Below the pieces are notes generated by a model, which was given only the letters and a program-made list of their open reading frames with translations, had not been told where the DNA came from and made no database searches. From contig NZ_CP120737.1 of NCBI RefSeq assembly GCF_029581195.1, positions 1,116,001-1,180,000 on the forward strand: 64,000 nt of DNA, given 5' to 3'. The translations under genes were made by a program, and so were the position numbers. Below, piece by piece: positions 24,663-33,837 of this stretch; positions within the stretch are counted from its first letter, which is position 1; each line of letters opens with the position of its first letter. The stretch comes from Solwaraspora sp. WMMD791 (lineage in GTDB: Bacteria; Actinomycetota; Actinomycetes; Mycobacteriales; Micromonosporaceae).

Positions 24663-24677
24663 TATCGAAGCGCCTGA

Positions 24678-24872
24678 TCAGGCGCCGAACGCGTCCTTGA
24701 CGTTGCGCCCGGCGTCCTTGGCATGCTCACCGGCCTGCTTGGTGCGCGCCTTGCTCGCCTCCGCCGCGCCCTCGGCCCGCATCTGCTCGTTGTCCGTGGC
24801 CGCGCCGTAGCGCTCCTTCGCCTGTGCCTTGAGTTCCTCGGCCTTGTTACGCGCCTTCTCGGTCATGCTCAT
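24678..24872 (-). CDS. CsbD-like general stress protein
   Basis: 64 residues, very hydrophilic: KARNKAEELKAQAKERYG then a KQAGEHAKDAGRNVKDAFG repeat of the CsbD fold. CsbD proteins are small, abundant general-stress proteins of unknown mechanism, controlled by sigma-B in Bacillus. ATG 24872 follows GAAGGAG. A sigma-B-like promoter lies in the leader. Confidence 0.88.
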   Translation of the reverse strand: MSMTEKARNKAEELKAQAKERYGAATDNEQMRAEGAAEASKARTKQAGEHAKDAGRNVKDAFGA

Positions 24873-24929
24873 GGTCGGTCACTCCTTCAGGTGCATCGGG
24901 TCGGCCGGTACTCCGCCGGTGCTTCCTGA

Positions 24930-24954
24930 ATTCCCTCCCCGGTGCTGCTCAAAC
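24930..24954 (-). promoter_or_regulatory. Sigma-B/SigH-like stress promoter of the CsbD gene
   Basis: On the reverse strand GTTT (24954-24951) and GGGAAT (24935-24930) are 15 bp apart, fitting GTTT-N14/17-GGGTAT used by stress sigma factors of the SigB family. Regulation of this gene family by such factors is known. Confidence 0.55.
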
Positions 24955-25009
24955 GGGTGGGGTGGTGGTGTGAGGGTCGGCACGTCCCGTAGAGCATCCT
25001 AGGACGCTA

Positions 25010-25029
25010 GGTGTCGGAGTGCCGACACC
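25010..25029. terminator. Short hairpin downstream of the Lrp-like gene
   Basis: GGTGTCGG (25010-25017), AGTG loop, CCGACACC (25022-25029), followed by a second direct copy of CCGACACC. It could end the Lrp transcript. Confidence 0.45.
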
Positions 25030-25064
25030 CCGACACCGGGGTCGGGAGGCGACCACCGCCCGCT

Positions 25065-25508
25065 TCAGCTCAGCCGGGGCGGACGGGCCTCGTACGGCGT
25101 CGACAGCACCACGGTCGTCCGGGTCGTCACGTTGGCCGCGGTCCGAATCTCCTGCAGCAACCGTTCCAGGTCCGCCGGGCTACCCACCCGTACCAGCAGC
25201 AGATAGAAATCCTCCCCCGCCACCGAGTAGCACGAGTCGATCTCGGGCAGGTGCGACAACCGCTCCGGGGCGTCGTCGGGCTGCGACGGATCGAGCGGCC
25301 GGATCGCCACGAACGCACTCAGCGGCAGACCCACCGCCTCGTAGGACACCCGCGCCGCGTACCCCTTGACGACGCCCCGCTGCTCCAGGCGCCGGACCCG
25401 CTGATGGACGGCCGACACCGACAGACCCACCCGCTCGGCCAGGTCGGTGTACGACACCCGGCCGTCAGTGGTCAACGCGGTGACGATGGCGCGATCGGTC
25501 TCCTCCAC
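25065..25508 (-). CDS. Lrp/AsnC-family transcriptional regulator
   Basis: 147 residues. The N-terminal winged helix (LTTDGRVSYTDLAERVGLSV, SAVHQRVRRLEQRGVVKGY) is followed by an alpha-beta RAM domain (AFVAIRPL, CYSVAGEDFYLLLVRVG) that binds amino acids and oligomerises. GTG 25508 is predicted leaderless: TAGGTT lies 7 nt upstream. Its position 0.5 kb from kamA makes lysine-responsive control of the lysine genes a reasonable guess, but no operator was identified. Confidence 0.9.
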   Translation of the reverse strand: MEETDRAIVTALTTDGRVSYTDLAERVGLSVSAVHQRVRRLEQRGVVKGYAARVSYEAVGLPLSAFVAIRPLDPSQPDDAPERLSHLPEIDSCYSVAGEDFYLLLVRVGSPADLERLLQEIRTAANVTTRTTVVLSTPYEARPPRLS

Positions 25509-25583
25509 GGCGGCAAACCTACCGCCGCCGGTCGGCGCGCGCGAGGCCGATACCCACGTCGAGCGGACTCCCCCGCGCAGGTC

Positions 25584-26726
25584 TCAGTCCCGGGCGAGGG
25601 CGCGGGAGATCACCACCCGTTGGATCTGGTTCGTGCCCTCCACGATCTGCAGCACCTTCGCCTCCCGTAGGTAGCGCTCCACCGGGTGGTCGCTGACGTA
25701 GCCGTACCCGCCGAGAACCTGGACCGCGTCGACCGTGACCCGCATCGCGACATCCGTCGCGAACAGCTTCGCCTTTGCCGACTCGACCGCGTACGGTCGG
25801 CCGGCGTCGCGCAACCGGGCGGCGGCCAGGGTCATCGCCCGCGCCGCCGACACCTGGGTCGCCATGTCGGCGAGCAGGAACCCGAGACCCTGCAGATCGA
25901 TGATGCGGCGACCGAACTGCTCCCGCTCACGGGCGTAGCCGACCGCGTGATCCAGCGCCGCCTGGGCCAGGCCCACCGCACAGGCCGCGATTCCCAACCG
26001 GCCGCCCGCCAGCGCCGACATCGCCACCGTGAAGCCCTGGCCGGGCTCGCCCACCACCTGGTCGGTCGACACCCGGACGTCATCGAAGACCAGCTGCGCC
26101 ACCGGCGACGAACGCAGACCCATGGTCCGCTCCGCCGGCTGCGCGGCCATCCCCGGCGTACCGGCGGGAACCAGCAGGCAGGAGATCCCGCCCGCTCCCG
26201 GACCACCGGTCCGGCAGAACACGTTGTAGAAGTCGGCCACCGCGGCGTGGGTGATCCACGCCTTCGTCCCGGACACCACGTAGTCGGCACCGTCGCGGAC
26301 CGCCCGGGTGGTCAACGCCGCCGCGTCCGAGCCGCCCTGCGGTTCACTGAGGCAGTACGCACCGAGCAGGTCCCCGCCGAGCATCTCGGGCAACGCCTTG
26401 CGCTGGCGTTCGCTGCCGAACTCGGCGACCGGGCCGCAGGACAGGGTGTGCACGCTCACCGCCTCGGCGACGGCCAGCCACCGGCTCGCCAGCACCTCCA
26501 GCACCTGCAGGTAGACCTCGTACGGCTGGCCACCGCCACCGTCGGCCTCGGCGAACGGCAGCCCCAGCAGACCGGCGCGGCCCAGGGTCCGAATCACCTC
26601 GCGGGGGAACTCGCCGCGCGACTCGAAGTCGTCGACCCGGCCGGCCAGCTCCCGGTCGGCGATCTCGGTGGTCAACTCGATCAGGTCGTACGCCTCCGGA
26701 GAGGGCAGAATCCGTTCGACGGTCAT
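25584..26726 (-). CDS. Acyl-CoA dehydrogenase
   Basis: 380 residues, standard length for the FAD-dependent family. Signatures are AYCLSEPQGGSDAAAL, KAWITHAAVADFY and the C-terminal QVLGGYGYVSDHPVERYLREAK, LQIVEGTNQIQR. The catalytic Glu is carried in the YVSDHPVERYLREAK/IVEGTNQIQ region typical of short-chain enzymes. It follows AGGAG. Short-chain specificity would connect it to crotonyl/butyryl-CoA produced by the nearby lysine pathway, but it could equally serve branched-chain or fatty acid oxidation. Confidence 0.9.
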   Translation of the reverse strand: MTVERILPSPEAYDLIELTTEIADRELAGRVDDFESRGEFPREVIRTLGRAGLLGLPFAEADGGGGQPYEVYLQVLEVLASRWLAVAEAVSVHTLSCGPVAEFGSERQRKALPEMLGGDLLGAYCLSEPQGGSDAAALTTRAVRDGADYVVSGTKAWITHAAVADFYNVFCRTGGPGAGGISCLLVPAGTPGMAAQPAERTMGLRSSPVAQLVFDDVRVSTDQVVGEPGQGFTVAMSALAGGRLGIAACAVGLAQAALDHAVGYAREREQFGRRIIDLQGLGFLLADMATQVSAARAMTLAAARLRDAGRPYAVESAKAKLFATDVAMRVTVDAVQVLGGYGYVSDHPVERYLREAKVLQIVEGTNQIQRVVISRALARD

Positions 26727-26808
26727 GACAGGGCGCTCCTGGGTGGTGAGCGGGTCCGACGCCGACCACGGTGGTGCCCGGCGGTGCCGCCAGCGACACC
26801 CTGCAAGC

Positions 26809-27954
26809 TTAACGTTCGTTTGGTAGCGGGACGGACGGGTCCAGGCCGAGCGCGGTCGCCACCAGCGGCCGGGTCCACGCCACGTCGGTCAGCAGCCCGG
26901 CATGGTCGACGAACTGGTCCACACCGCCCACCGCCGGCAGGGCGCGCAGCCGCTCGTTACCGATCGCCGCGCGCAGCACCCGGGCGAACCGACCGGCGTC
27001 GAGCACCAGGAACGGCCGGTCATGGAACGGACGCACGGTCGGCTCCACCGGGTCGGCCAACCCCAGGGCGTTGGTCCGCACCGCCAGCAACTCGTACGCC
27101 CGGCAGAGCTGCCGGGAACGGACCTGCCAGTTCCCGGCCGTCGCCGCCACCGACAAGACCTCCGCCAGGCCGTCGTCGTCGGGCAGGCGGGCGAACGCGG
27201 TGCCCAACCATTTGCCGTACGGCGGATAGCGCCGCCCGACCAGCAACGCCAGCCGTATCAGGTCACGGATCAACCGGGCGGCCACCACCGCCCCGCCGAT
27301 CTCGTCGCCCACCTCACCGCAGCGACCGACGAACGGCTCCTCCCCGGCGACCCGCGACCAGCCGGCCGCCAGGACGTAACGCCACACGTCGTCCGGGTAC
27401 CACGCCAACCGGTCCCGCCGCGCGCACAGCCCGCCCCGGGTCCGGTCGCCGCCCAGTGCCGACGGCCCGGCCGGCAGGCCGTCGTGGAACACGTCGCCGC
27501 CGGTGAACTCCGCCAGCCGCTGGGTCGGTACCGCGAGCCAGTCCAGCAACCCCACCCCGGACAATGGGTCGAAGCCCAGCGCCCGTCGGCACCAGTCGCC
27601 GACCCGGGTCACCGTCACCCCGTGCCGGGTCCCGTCGAGCGTCGGCACCCCGAGACTGCGGTACGCGTCCGGCCTGAACCGGGTCGGAAACCCCAGATAG
27701 GTCTCCGGCAGGGCGGCCCCGACCACGTCGCGCACCCGGTCGGCCAGATCGGGGCCGGCGTCGTCCAGGAAGACCTGCAGCCGCGGACCCCAGTCGTGGT
27801 CGCGGGAGCGGACCGTGTCGAACCCGAACAGTTCCGAACCGTTGTCGACGCGCGCCGCGGCGTAGCTCAACCCCGGAAACCGGGTGGCGAGCACCGGTGC
27901 CACCACATCGTGGTGGAACCGCCGGCTCAGCTCCAGACCAGGCAGGAACCCCAT
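26809..27954 (-). CDS. DUF4037 protein with nucleotidyltransferase-like N-terminus
   Basis: 381 residues. The N-terminal segment ELFGFDTVRSRDHDWGPRLQ has the acidic pattern of minimal nucleotidyltransferases (GxD...DHDWGPR). The rest, including GDVFHDGLPAGPSALG, YPDDVWRYVLAAGW and YPPYGKWLGTAFARL, is the DUF4037 helical domain. The function of this family is unknown; the fold suggests transfer of a nucleotide to a small molecule or protein. CAGGCT six bases before ATG 27954 could be a leaderless -10 box. Confidence 0.8.
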   Translation of the reverse strand: MGFLPGLELSRRFHHDVVAPVLATRFPGLSYAAARVDNGSELFGFDTVRSRDHDWGPRLQVFLDDAGPDLADRVRDVVGAALPETYLGFPTRFRPDAYRSLGVPTLDGTRHGVTVTRVGDWCRRALGFDPLSGVGLLDWLAVPTQRLAEFTGGDVFHDGLPAGPSALGGDRTRGGLCARRDRLAWYPDDVWRYVLAAGWSRVAGEEPFVGRCGEVGDEIGGAVVAARLIRDLIRLALLVGRRYPPYGKWLGTAFARLPDDDGLAEVLSVAATAGNWQVRSRQLCRAYELLAVRTNALGLADPVEPTVRPFHDRPFLVLDAGRFARVLRAAIGNERLRALPAVGGVDQFVDHAGLLTDVAWTRPLVATALGLDPSVPLPNER

Positions 27955-28121
27955 GTCCGCAGCCTGCCGTACCGGAGCCCGACGTGCCCGGCCAACGGAC
28001 CTGCCCGGCCAACCGGTGGTCCGGCCCGCACCGCGGGTGCGGCGCTCGGGGTGGGTACGGACCGACAGGCGCGGGGTGCGGACGTTCGGCGGTGTCGGTG
28101 GCGTGTGCGACGCTGGACCGC

Positions 28122-29099
28122 GTGACCCGACCCGACTCTCTGCTGGCGGTCGACGCGCCCAGCCTGTACTTCCGGGCCTACTTCGGGGTGCCCGAGTCCG
28201 CCGCCCGCACCGACGCCGGTGAGCCGGTCAACGCGGTGCGCGGCTTTCTCGACATGCTCACCTCGCTGATCACCCGTCGCCGGCCGGGGCAGCTCATCTG
28301 CGCGCTCGACCACGACTGGCGGCCGGCGTGGCGGGTCGAGTTGCTGGCGACGTACAAGGCCCACCGGGTCGCGCCTGCCGGCGGCGAGATCGTCCCCGAC
28401 ACACTCGCCCCGCAGATACCGGTGCTCCTGGACGTGCTGGCGGCACTCGGCGTACCGGCCGTCGGCGTGGCCGGCTACGAGGCCGACGACGTCCTCGGCA
28501 CGCTGGCCGCCCGCCACGGCGGCCCGGTCGAGGTGGTCTCAGGTGACCGGGACCTGTTCCAACTGGTCGACGACGACCACCCGGTCCGGTTGCTCTACGT
28601 CGGCCGCGGGGTGGCCAAGCTGGAGGACTGCGACGACGCGGCCGTCCGGGACCGGTTCGGCGTACCGGCCGGCGCGTACGCCGACTTCGCGGCGCTGCGT
28701 GGCGACCCCAGTGACGGGCTGCCGGGGGTGCCCGGTGTGGGCGCCAAGACCGCGGCCCGGCTGCTGGAACGCTACGGCGACCTCGCCGGGGTGCTCGCCG
28801 CGCTCGACGATCCCGGCGCCGGCTTCGCCCCTGGGCTGCGGCGGCGGCTGGCCGACGCCCGGGAGTACCTGGCGGTCGCTCCGACGGTGGTGCGGGTCGC
28901 CCGCGACGTCGACGTGCCGGCACCGCCGGCACGGCTACCCGCCGCACCGGCGGACCCGCAGCGTCTGATGGCGTTGGCCGAACGGTGGAACCTCGCCGGA
29001 TCCTGTCGGCGGCTGGTCGACGCGATGACGCTCGGTCCGGCTACCGCAGCGGCTCCGTCACTGCGGCCGTCAGGCCTGGAACCCGTTGAATCCGCCTGA
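28122..29099 (+). CDS. FEN-like 5'-3' exonuclease
   Basis: 325 residues from GTG 28122; the open frame extends upstream but the domain starts here (LAVDAPSLYFRAYF). It resembles the 5' nuclease domain of DNA polymerase I without the polymerase. Metal-binding acidic clusters are ALDHDW, YEADDVLG and SGDRDLFQL, and the helix-hairpin-helix is LPGVPGVGAKTAARLLERYG. Such stand-alone enzymes remove RNA primers and flaps during replication and repair. It overlaps the convergent MHYT gene by 30 bp. Confidence 0.9.
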   Translation: MTRPDSLLAVDAPSLYFRAYFGVPESAARTDAGEPVNAVRGFLDMLTSLITRRRPGQLICALDHDWRPAWRVELLATYKAHRVAPAGGEIVPDTLAPQIPVLLDVLAALGVPAVGVAGYEADDVLGTLAARHGGPVEVVSGDRDLFQLVDDDHPVRLLYVGRGVAKLEDCDDAAVRDRFGVPAGAYADFAALRGDPSDGLPGVPGVGAKTAARLLERYGDLAGVLAALDDPGAGFAPGLRRRLADAREYLAVAPTVVRVARDVDVPAPPARLPAAPADPQRLMALAERWNLAGSCRRLVDAMTLGPATAAAPSLRPSGLEPVESA

Positions 29100-29972
29100 G
29101 CCACCACTGGAGGAGTCCCGGTCACCGGTGCCAGCGGCGGATCCGCTGCGCAACGGGGTGAACCCGGTGGGCCGCGCCGGTGGCGGCGGCGGCGCGCCGC
29201 GCCGCTGCGCGATCCGCGCGTCCAGGTAGGCGGCCGCCGCCCGGTCCTCCTCAGTGGGGGCGGACAGCACCGCGTAGACCAGGCCGATCACCACCAGCAG
29301 CACCGCGACGCCGATGGGGACCAGCAGCGTCGCGGCGGTGGCGCCGCTGAGCAGCCCGGTCGGCTCGTGCAGGTGCACCGACATGGCGGTCATCCCGGTG
29401 AAGTGCATGCCGTTGACCGCCACGCCCATCAGCAGCGCGGAGCCGGTCATCGCCAGCGGCCGACGGACCGTCACCGCCAGCCACAACGCCACGGTCGCGG
29501 CGACCACCGCGATCACCACGGACAACGCGACCCGGCCGGCGTCGTAGCCGATGTCGCCGTTGAGCCGCATCGCGGCCATCCCGGTGTAGTGCATCGCGGC
29601 CACCCCGAGGCCGGTGAGGACCCCGCCGGAAAGGATCTTCACCAGTGACGGACGGCCGAACCCGACGAGGAAGAGGCCGAACCCGACGGCCGCGATGGCG
29701 ATCACCGCGCTGGCGATGGTGATCGCGATGTCGTACCGGATCTGGGTGCCGGCCACGCTGAAGCCGAGCATCGCCATGAAGTGCATGGTCCAGATCGCGG
29801 TGCCGCCGATCGCGAACGCGGCGAGCACCAACCACCAGGCCCGTCGACCCGGGGTGTTCGACTCACGGACCCGCACCGCGCAGATCAGACCCAGAAACGA
29901 ACCGAGCACCGACAGCGCGTAGCTCAGTGTCGGCGTGATGAAGCCGTACTCGAAATGGTTGATCTCTGCCAC
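29070..29972 (-). CDS. MHYT-domain membrane sensor protein
   Basis: 300 residues from GTG 29972 behind GAAGGGG. Seven membrane helices carry three MHYT-type repeats (TMHFMAML, AMHYTGMAAM, GMHFTGMTAM), proposed to bind copper and sense O2, CO or NO. No GGDEF, EAL or kinase domain follows; the cytoplasmic tail is ~60 residues, Pro/Gly/Ser-rich. Actinobacterial MHYT proteins of this stand-alone type have no assigned output. The 180-bp leader contains nested repeats (CTGCTCA...TGAGCAG, 29993-30032) of unknown role. Confidence 0.85.
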   Translation of the reverse strand: MAEINHFEYGFITPTLSYALSVLGSFLGLICAVRVRESNTPGRRAWWLVLAAFAIGGTAIWTMHFMAMLGFSVAGTQIRYDIAITIASAVIAIAAVGFGLFLVGFGRPSLVKILSGGVLTGLGVAAMHYTGMAAMRLNGDIGYDAGRVALSVVIAVVAATVALWLAVTVRRPLAMTGSALLMGVAVNGMHFTGMTAMSVHLHEPTGLLSGATAATLLVPIGVAVLLVVIGLVYAVLSAPTEEDRAAAAYLDARIAQRRGAPPPPPARPTGFTPLRSGSAAGTGDRDSSSGGSGGFNGFQA

Positions 29973-30152
29973 GTCCGCCCCTTCATGGCCCTGCTCACCG
30001 GGCTGTTTCCCCGGAAACGATCCTGAGCAGCCAAAAGGCTCTTCGCAAGCGAACGATCGGTTGTTTCGAGGGTCCGTGTCGACATCGTGACGTTACGGCG
30101 CGGACAGCCACCCCACCCCACTACGGACGGCAATCCACCTGTCGACGAAAGG

Positions 30153-32933
30153 TCAGCTGACCGCGTTGAACGCCAGCACTCCGCGTTGCAGTGCGGACAC
30201 TGCCTGTGCGGCGGTCCTGGTCAGCTGCTGCGACGCGCCGTGCGCCTGGGCGAGCTGCCCGAGCAGATCCGCCACCTGCCGGGCCCAGCGCACGAAGTCG
30301 CCCGCCGGCATCTCCCCGTCCAGACTGTCCCCGCTGGCGAGCACCTTCGCCAGCGGCTCACCGCGCGCCCAGCGGTACACCGGCCAGACGAACCCAGGAT
30401 CCGGCTCGCGGGTCGACTCCAGCCCGGCGGCGGCCTCGTCGGCCTCCAACTGCGCCCAGATCGCCGCGGTCGCCTCGACCGCCGCCGTCACCGGACCGCG
30501 AGGCAGGGCCGCCCGCTCGTCGGTGTCCCGACGGGCCTCGTACACCAGCACCGACACGGCCGCGGCCAGCTCCGCTGGCGCCAGGCCGTCCCAGACGCCC
30601 CGGCGCAGACACTCCGCTACCAGCAGGTCGGTCTCGGCCCAGATCCGGCCCAGCATCCGGCCCGCGTCGCTGACCGTACCGTCGGCGAGCAGGTAGCCGC
30701 GCGCGGTGAGCAACCCGCAGACCCGGTCGAAGGTGCGGGTCAGCGACCCGGTCCGGCCTGCCACCCGGTCACGCAGCTCATCGGTGTCCCTGGCCAACCG
30801 ACGCCGCCGCTCCGCCCACCGGGCGTGCTCCTCACGGTCCGGGCAGCCGTGACACGGATGCCGGCGCAGCTCGGACCGCAACTGCGCGACCCGGTCGTCG
30901 GCCCCGTCGTCGCCGCCCCGGCCCCGCCGCCGACCACCGTGGCGGTGCAGCCCGGTGCCGGCGACCGCCGACGCCAGGTCCCGGCGGGCGGCCGGGGACC
31001 GGTGGTTGAAGTGCTTCGGTACGCGAATCCGCGTCAACACCTCGGCCGGCACGGTGAAGTCGCTGGCCGCCACCCGGCCGGCCCAGCGGTCCTGGGTCAG
31101 CACCAGCGGACGTGGCTCGCCGAACCCTCCCGTGTCGGGGTCCAGGACCACCGCCAGACCGGCACGGCGGCCCGACGGCACCCGGATGACGTCACCGACC
31201 CGCAACCGCTGCAACGAGTCCGCCGCCGCTGCCCGCCGCTGCTGCTGACTACGGCGGGCCAGTTCCCGCTCCCGGTCGGCGATCGCCACCCGCAGGTCGA
31301 AGTACTCGTCGAAGTCACCCAGGTCACAGCTGACCTCGACGCCGTACGCCTCGATGGTCTCGATGTTGCGCTGCACCTGGCGGGCCAGGCCGACCACCGA
31401 CCGGTCCGCCTGGAACTGCGCGAACGACGATTCCAGCAGCTCACGGGCGGCGTCCGCGCCGACCGAGCCGACCAGGTTGACCGCCATGTTGTACGACGGC
31501 CGGAAACTCGATCGCAACGGGTAGGTGCGCGTCGACGCCAGCCCGGCGACGTGCCGCGGATCGACCTCCGGGGACCAGACCACCACCGCGTGGCCCTCCA
31601 CGTCGATCCCACGCCGACCGGCCCGGCCGGTGAGCTGCGTGTACTCGCCCGGGGTCAGGTCGACGTGCGCCTCACCGTTGAACTTGACCAGCCGCTCCAG
31701 CACCACGCACCGGGCCGGCATGTTGATGCCCAGCGCCAATGTCTCGGTGGCGAAGACCGCCTTGATCAGGCCTCGGACGAACAGCTCCTCGACGACCTCC
31801 TTGAACGCCGGCAGCATCCCGGCGTGGTGTGCCGCCAGGCCCCGCTCCAACCCGTCGAGCCACCCCCAGTAGCCGAGCACGGACAGGTCCTCGGCCGGCA
31901 GGTCGGCCAGCCGCGACTCCGCCACCCGGCGGATCTCCACCCGCTCGTCGGGGGTGGTCAGCCGCAGCCCCGACGCCAGGCACTGGGCGACCGCGGCGTC
32001 ACAGCCGGCCCGGCTGAACACGAACACGATCGCCGGAAGCAGCCCTTCCCGGTCGAGGCGTTCGATCACGTCGGCGCGGGCCGGCGGACGCCAGCGTGGG
32101 CCGCGCCCACCGGAACGGCCCCAGCCCGGCCCGTGGGTGCGGCCGTCGCCGAGCTCCAGCCGGCGCAGCATCTCCCGGCTGTAGCGCACCAGCTCCGGAT
32201 GTACGTCGTGTTTGCGGGCCGCGTCCGCGTCGTGGAACAGGTCGAACATCCGCCGGCCGACCAGCATGTGCTGCCACAGCGGCACCGGACGGTGTTCGCT
32301 GACCACCACTTCCGTCTCACCCCGTACGGTGACCAGCCAGTCGGCGAACTCCTCGGCGTTGGACACCGTCGCCGACAGCGACACCAGGGTGACCGACGAC
32401 GGCAGGTGGATGATCACCTCCTCCCAGACCGCACCCCGGAACCGGTCGGCGAGGTAGTGGACCTCGTCCATCACCACGTACGCGAGACCCTCCAGGGTGG
32501 CCGACCCCGCGTAGAGCATGTTGCGCAGCACCTCGGTGGTCATCACCACCACCGGCGCGTCACCGTTGATCGCGTTGTCGCCGGTGAGCAGCCCCACGTT
32601 CGCCGCGCCGTGGCGGTCCACCAGGTCGTGGTACTTCTGGTTCGACAGCGCCTTGATCGGCGTGGTGTAGAAACACTTGCGCCGTGCGCCACCACCGGGC
32701 GACCCGCCCCGCAGGGCCAGATGGACCGCGAACTCGCCGACCACGGTCTTGCCCGCGCCGGTCGGCGCGCAGACCAGCACCCCGCTGCCACGCTCCAGTG
32801 CCTGGCAGGCCGACCGCTGGAAGTCGTCGAGGTCGAACCCGAGATCGAGGGCGAACTCCGCGAGGGCGGGAAAGGAGGAGGCCTGCGCGGCCCGGCGGCG
32901 CGCTGCGGCGTACCGCTCGGCGGGGCTCGACAT
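30153..32933 (-). CDS. helY: Ski2/Mtr4-like DEAD/DEAH-box RNA helicase
   Basis: 926 residues. Superfamily 2 motifs are APTGAGKTVVGEFAVH (Walker A), VMDEVHYLADRFRG (DEVH box), SLSATVSNAEEF and QLTGRAGRRGID. The C-terminal half has the DSHCT-like helical domain of exosome helicases. Actinobacterial HelY is thought to act in RNA or ribosome metabolism. ATG 32933 is predicted leaderless (TAATCT six bases upstream). In mycobacteria helY lies next to tatC-tatA-pafCBA; here an intervening HAD/methyltransferase pair on the other strand separates them. Confidence 0.92.
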   Translation of the reverse strand: MSSPAERYAAARRRAAQASSFPALAEFALDLGFDLDDFQRSACQALERGSGVLVCAPTGAGKTVVGEFAVHLALRGGSPGGGARRKCFYTTPIKALSNQKYHDLVDRHGAANVGLLTGDNAINGDAPVVVMTTEVLRNMLYAGSATLEGLAYVVMDEVHYLADRFRGAVWEEVIIHLPSSVTLVSLSATVSNAEEFADWLVTVRGETEVVVSEHRPVPLWQHMLVGRRMFDLFHDADAARKHDVHPELVRYSREMLRRLELGDGRTHGPGWGRSGGRGPRWRPPARADVIERLDREGLLPAIVFVFSRAGCDAAVAQCLASGLRLTTPDERVEIRRVAESRLADLPAEDLSVLGYWGWLDGLERGLAAHHAGMLPAFKEVVEELFVRGLIKAVFATETLALGINMPARCVVLERLVKFNGEAHVDLTPGEYTQLTGRAGRRGIDVEGHAVVVWSPEVDPRHVAGLASTRTYPLRSSFRPSYNMAVNLVGSVGADAARELLESSFAQFQADRSVVGLARQVQRNIETIEAYGVEVSCDLGDFDEYFDLRVAIADRERELARRSQQQRRAAAADSLQRLRVGDVIRVPSGRRAGLAVVLDPDTGGFGEPRPLVLTQDRWAGRVAASDFTVPAEVLTRIRVPKHFNHRSPAARRDLASAVAGTGLHRHGGRRRGRGGDDGADDRVAQLRSELRRHPCHGCPDREEHARWAERRRRLARDTDELRDRVAGRTGSLTRTFDRVCGLLTARGYLLADGTVSDAGRMLGRIWAETDLLVAECLRRGVWDGLAPAELAAAVSVLVYEARRDTDERAALPRGPVTAAVEATAAIWAQLEADEAAAGLESTREPDPGFVWPVYRWARGEPLAKVLASGDSLDGEMPAGDFVRWARQVADLLGQLAQAHGASQQLTRTAAQAVSALQRGVLAFNAVS

Positions 32934-32939
32934 ACCGCA

Positions 32940-33012
32940 AGATTAATCCCCGCCGTCCGACGGCGTACCGCTCAGGGCAACCTGCGGGGCGGATCAACCG
33001 GCTCGATAGGGT
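32940..33012. promoter_or_regulatory. Divergent leaderless promoters, helY and HAD gene
   Basis: Reverse strand TAATCT (32945-32940) is 6 nt before the helY ATG; forward TAGGGT (33007-33012) is 6 nt before the HAD GTG at 33019. Both fit the actinobacterial leaderless pattern. Confidence 0.65.
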
Positions 33013-33018
33013 GCAGGC

Positions 33019-33810
33019 GTGCCGGAGCATCCCGAAAGTCCCCTCGCCGACGTACCCGCCGGACCCGTGCACGAACCGGCGGTGGGTGTCCCCGGGCGGC
33101 CACCCAGCCGGCCGGTGGAGGCGGTGCTGTTCGACTTCCACGGCACCCTCGCCCAGGTCGAGGACGCCGTACGGTGGGTCACCCAGGGTGCCGCCAGCTG
33201 CGGCGTCGACCTCGACCGGGGGCGGGCCACCGTACTCGCCGACCGGCTGCTGACCGCCGGTCGCGCCGGCGGGCCGCTGCCGGCCCGGGTCCCGCCGCAG
33301 CTGGCCGAGGTCTGGGCCGAACGGGACCTGTACCCGCACGCGCACCGGGCGGCCTACACCGGGCTGGCCGCCACCGTCGACAGCGGCGTCGACGGACTGG
33401 CCGAGGCGCTCTACGAGCGGCTGCTCGTCGCCGACGGCTGGCTGCCGTACGCCGACACCGCCGCCACCCTACGGACGTTGCACGCCGCCGGGGTGCCGGT
33501 GGCCGTGGTGAGCAACATCGGCTTCGACATCCGGCCGCATTTCGCCGCGTGGGGCCTGGCCGACCTCGTCGACGCCTGGGCGCTGTCCTACGAGGTCGGC
33601 CGCTGCAAACCCGACCCGGCGATCTTCCACCGCGCCTGTGGGATGCTGCGGGTCGACCCGGAACGCACGCTGATGGTCGGTGACACCCCGGCCGACGCCG
33701 GAGCCGTCCGGGCCGGCTGCGCCGCGCTGGTGCTGCCGGCGGCCGAGGCCGGACGCGCCAACGGGCTCGCCGCGGTGCTGGACCTGGCCACCGGCGGACC
33801 GGCCAGCTGA
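33019..33810 (+). CDS. HAD-family hydrolase
   Basis: 263 residues. HAD motif I is LFDFHGTLAQ, where the second Asp of DxD is replaced by His (DFHGT), as in some HAD subgroups. Motif II is AVVSNIGFD, motif III the Lys in GRCKPDPAIF, and motif IV VGDTPADAGA. The first ~35 residues are a Pro-rich extension, so a later start cannot be excluded, although the leaderless signal points to GTG 33019. Probably a small-molecule phosphatase, followed 27 bp later by a methyltransferase. Confidence 0.85.
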   Translation: MPEHPESPLADVPAGPVHEPAVGVPGRPPSRPVEAVLFDFHGTLAQVEDAVRWVTQGAASCGVDLDRGRATVLADRLLTAGRAGGPLPARVPPQLAEVWAERDLYPHAHRAAYTGLAATVDSGVDGLAEALYERLLVADGWLPYADTAATLRTLHAAGVPVAVVSNIGFDIRPHFAAWGLADLVDAWALSYEVGRCKPDPAIFHRACGMLRVDPERTLMVGDTPADAGAVRAGCAALVLPAAEAGRANGLAAVLDLATGGPAS

Positions 33811-33837
33811 CCCGACGTGGCGGAAAGGAGCCCGGAC

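Noticed and set aside
29993-30035. c-di-GMP riboswitch upstream of the MHYT gene
   Set aside because: The GEMM signature elements are absent; only generic inverted repeats are visible.
30087-33683. A 1198-codon open frame on the + strand opposite helY
   Set aside because: It is a shadow of the helY gene: the product is Arg/His/Gln/Pro-rich low complexity, it has no domain, and the opposite strand encodes a clear helicase.
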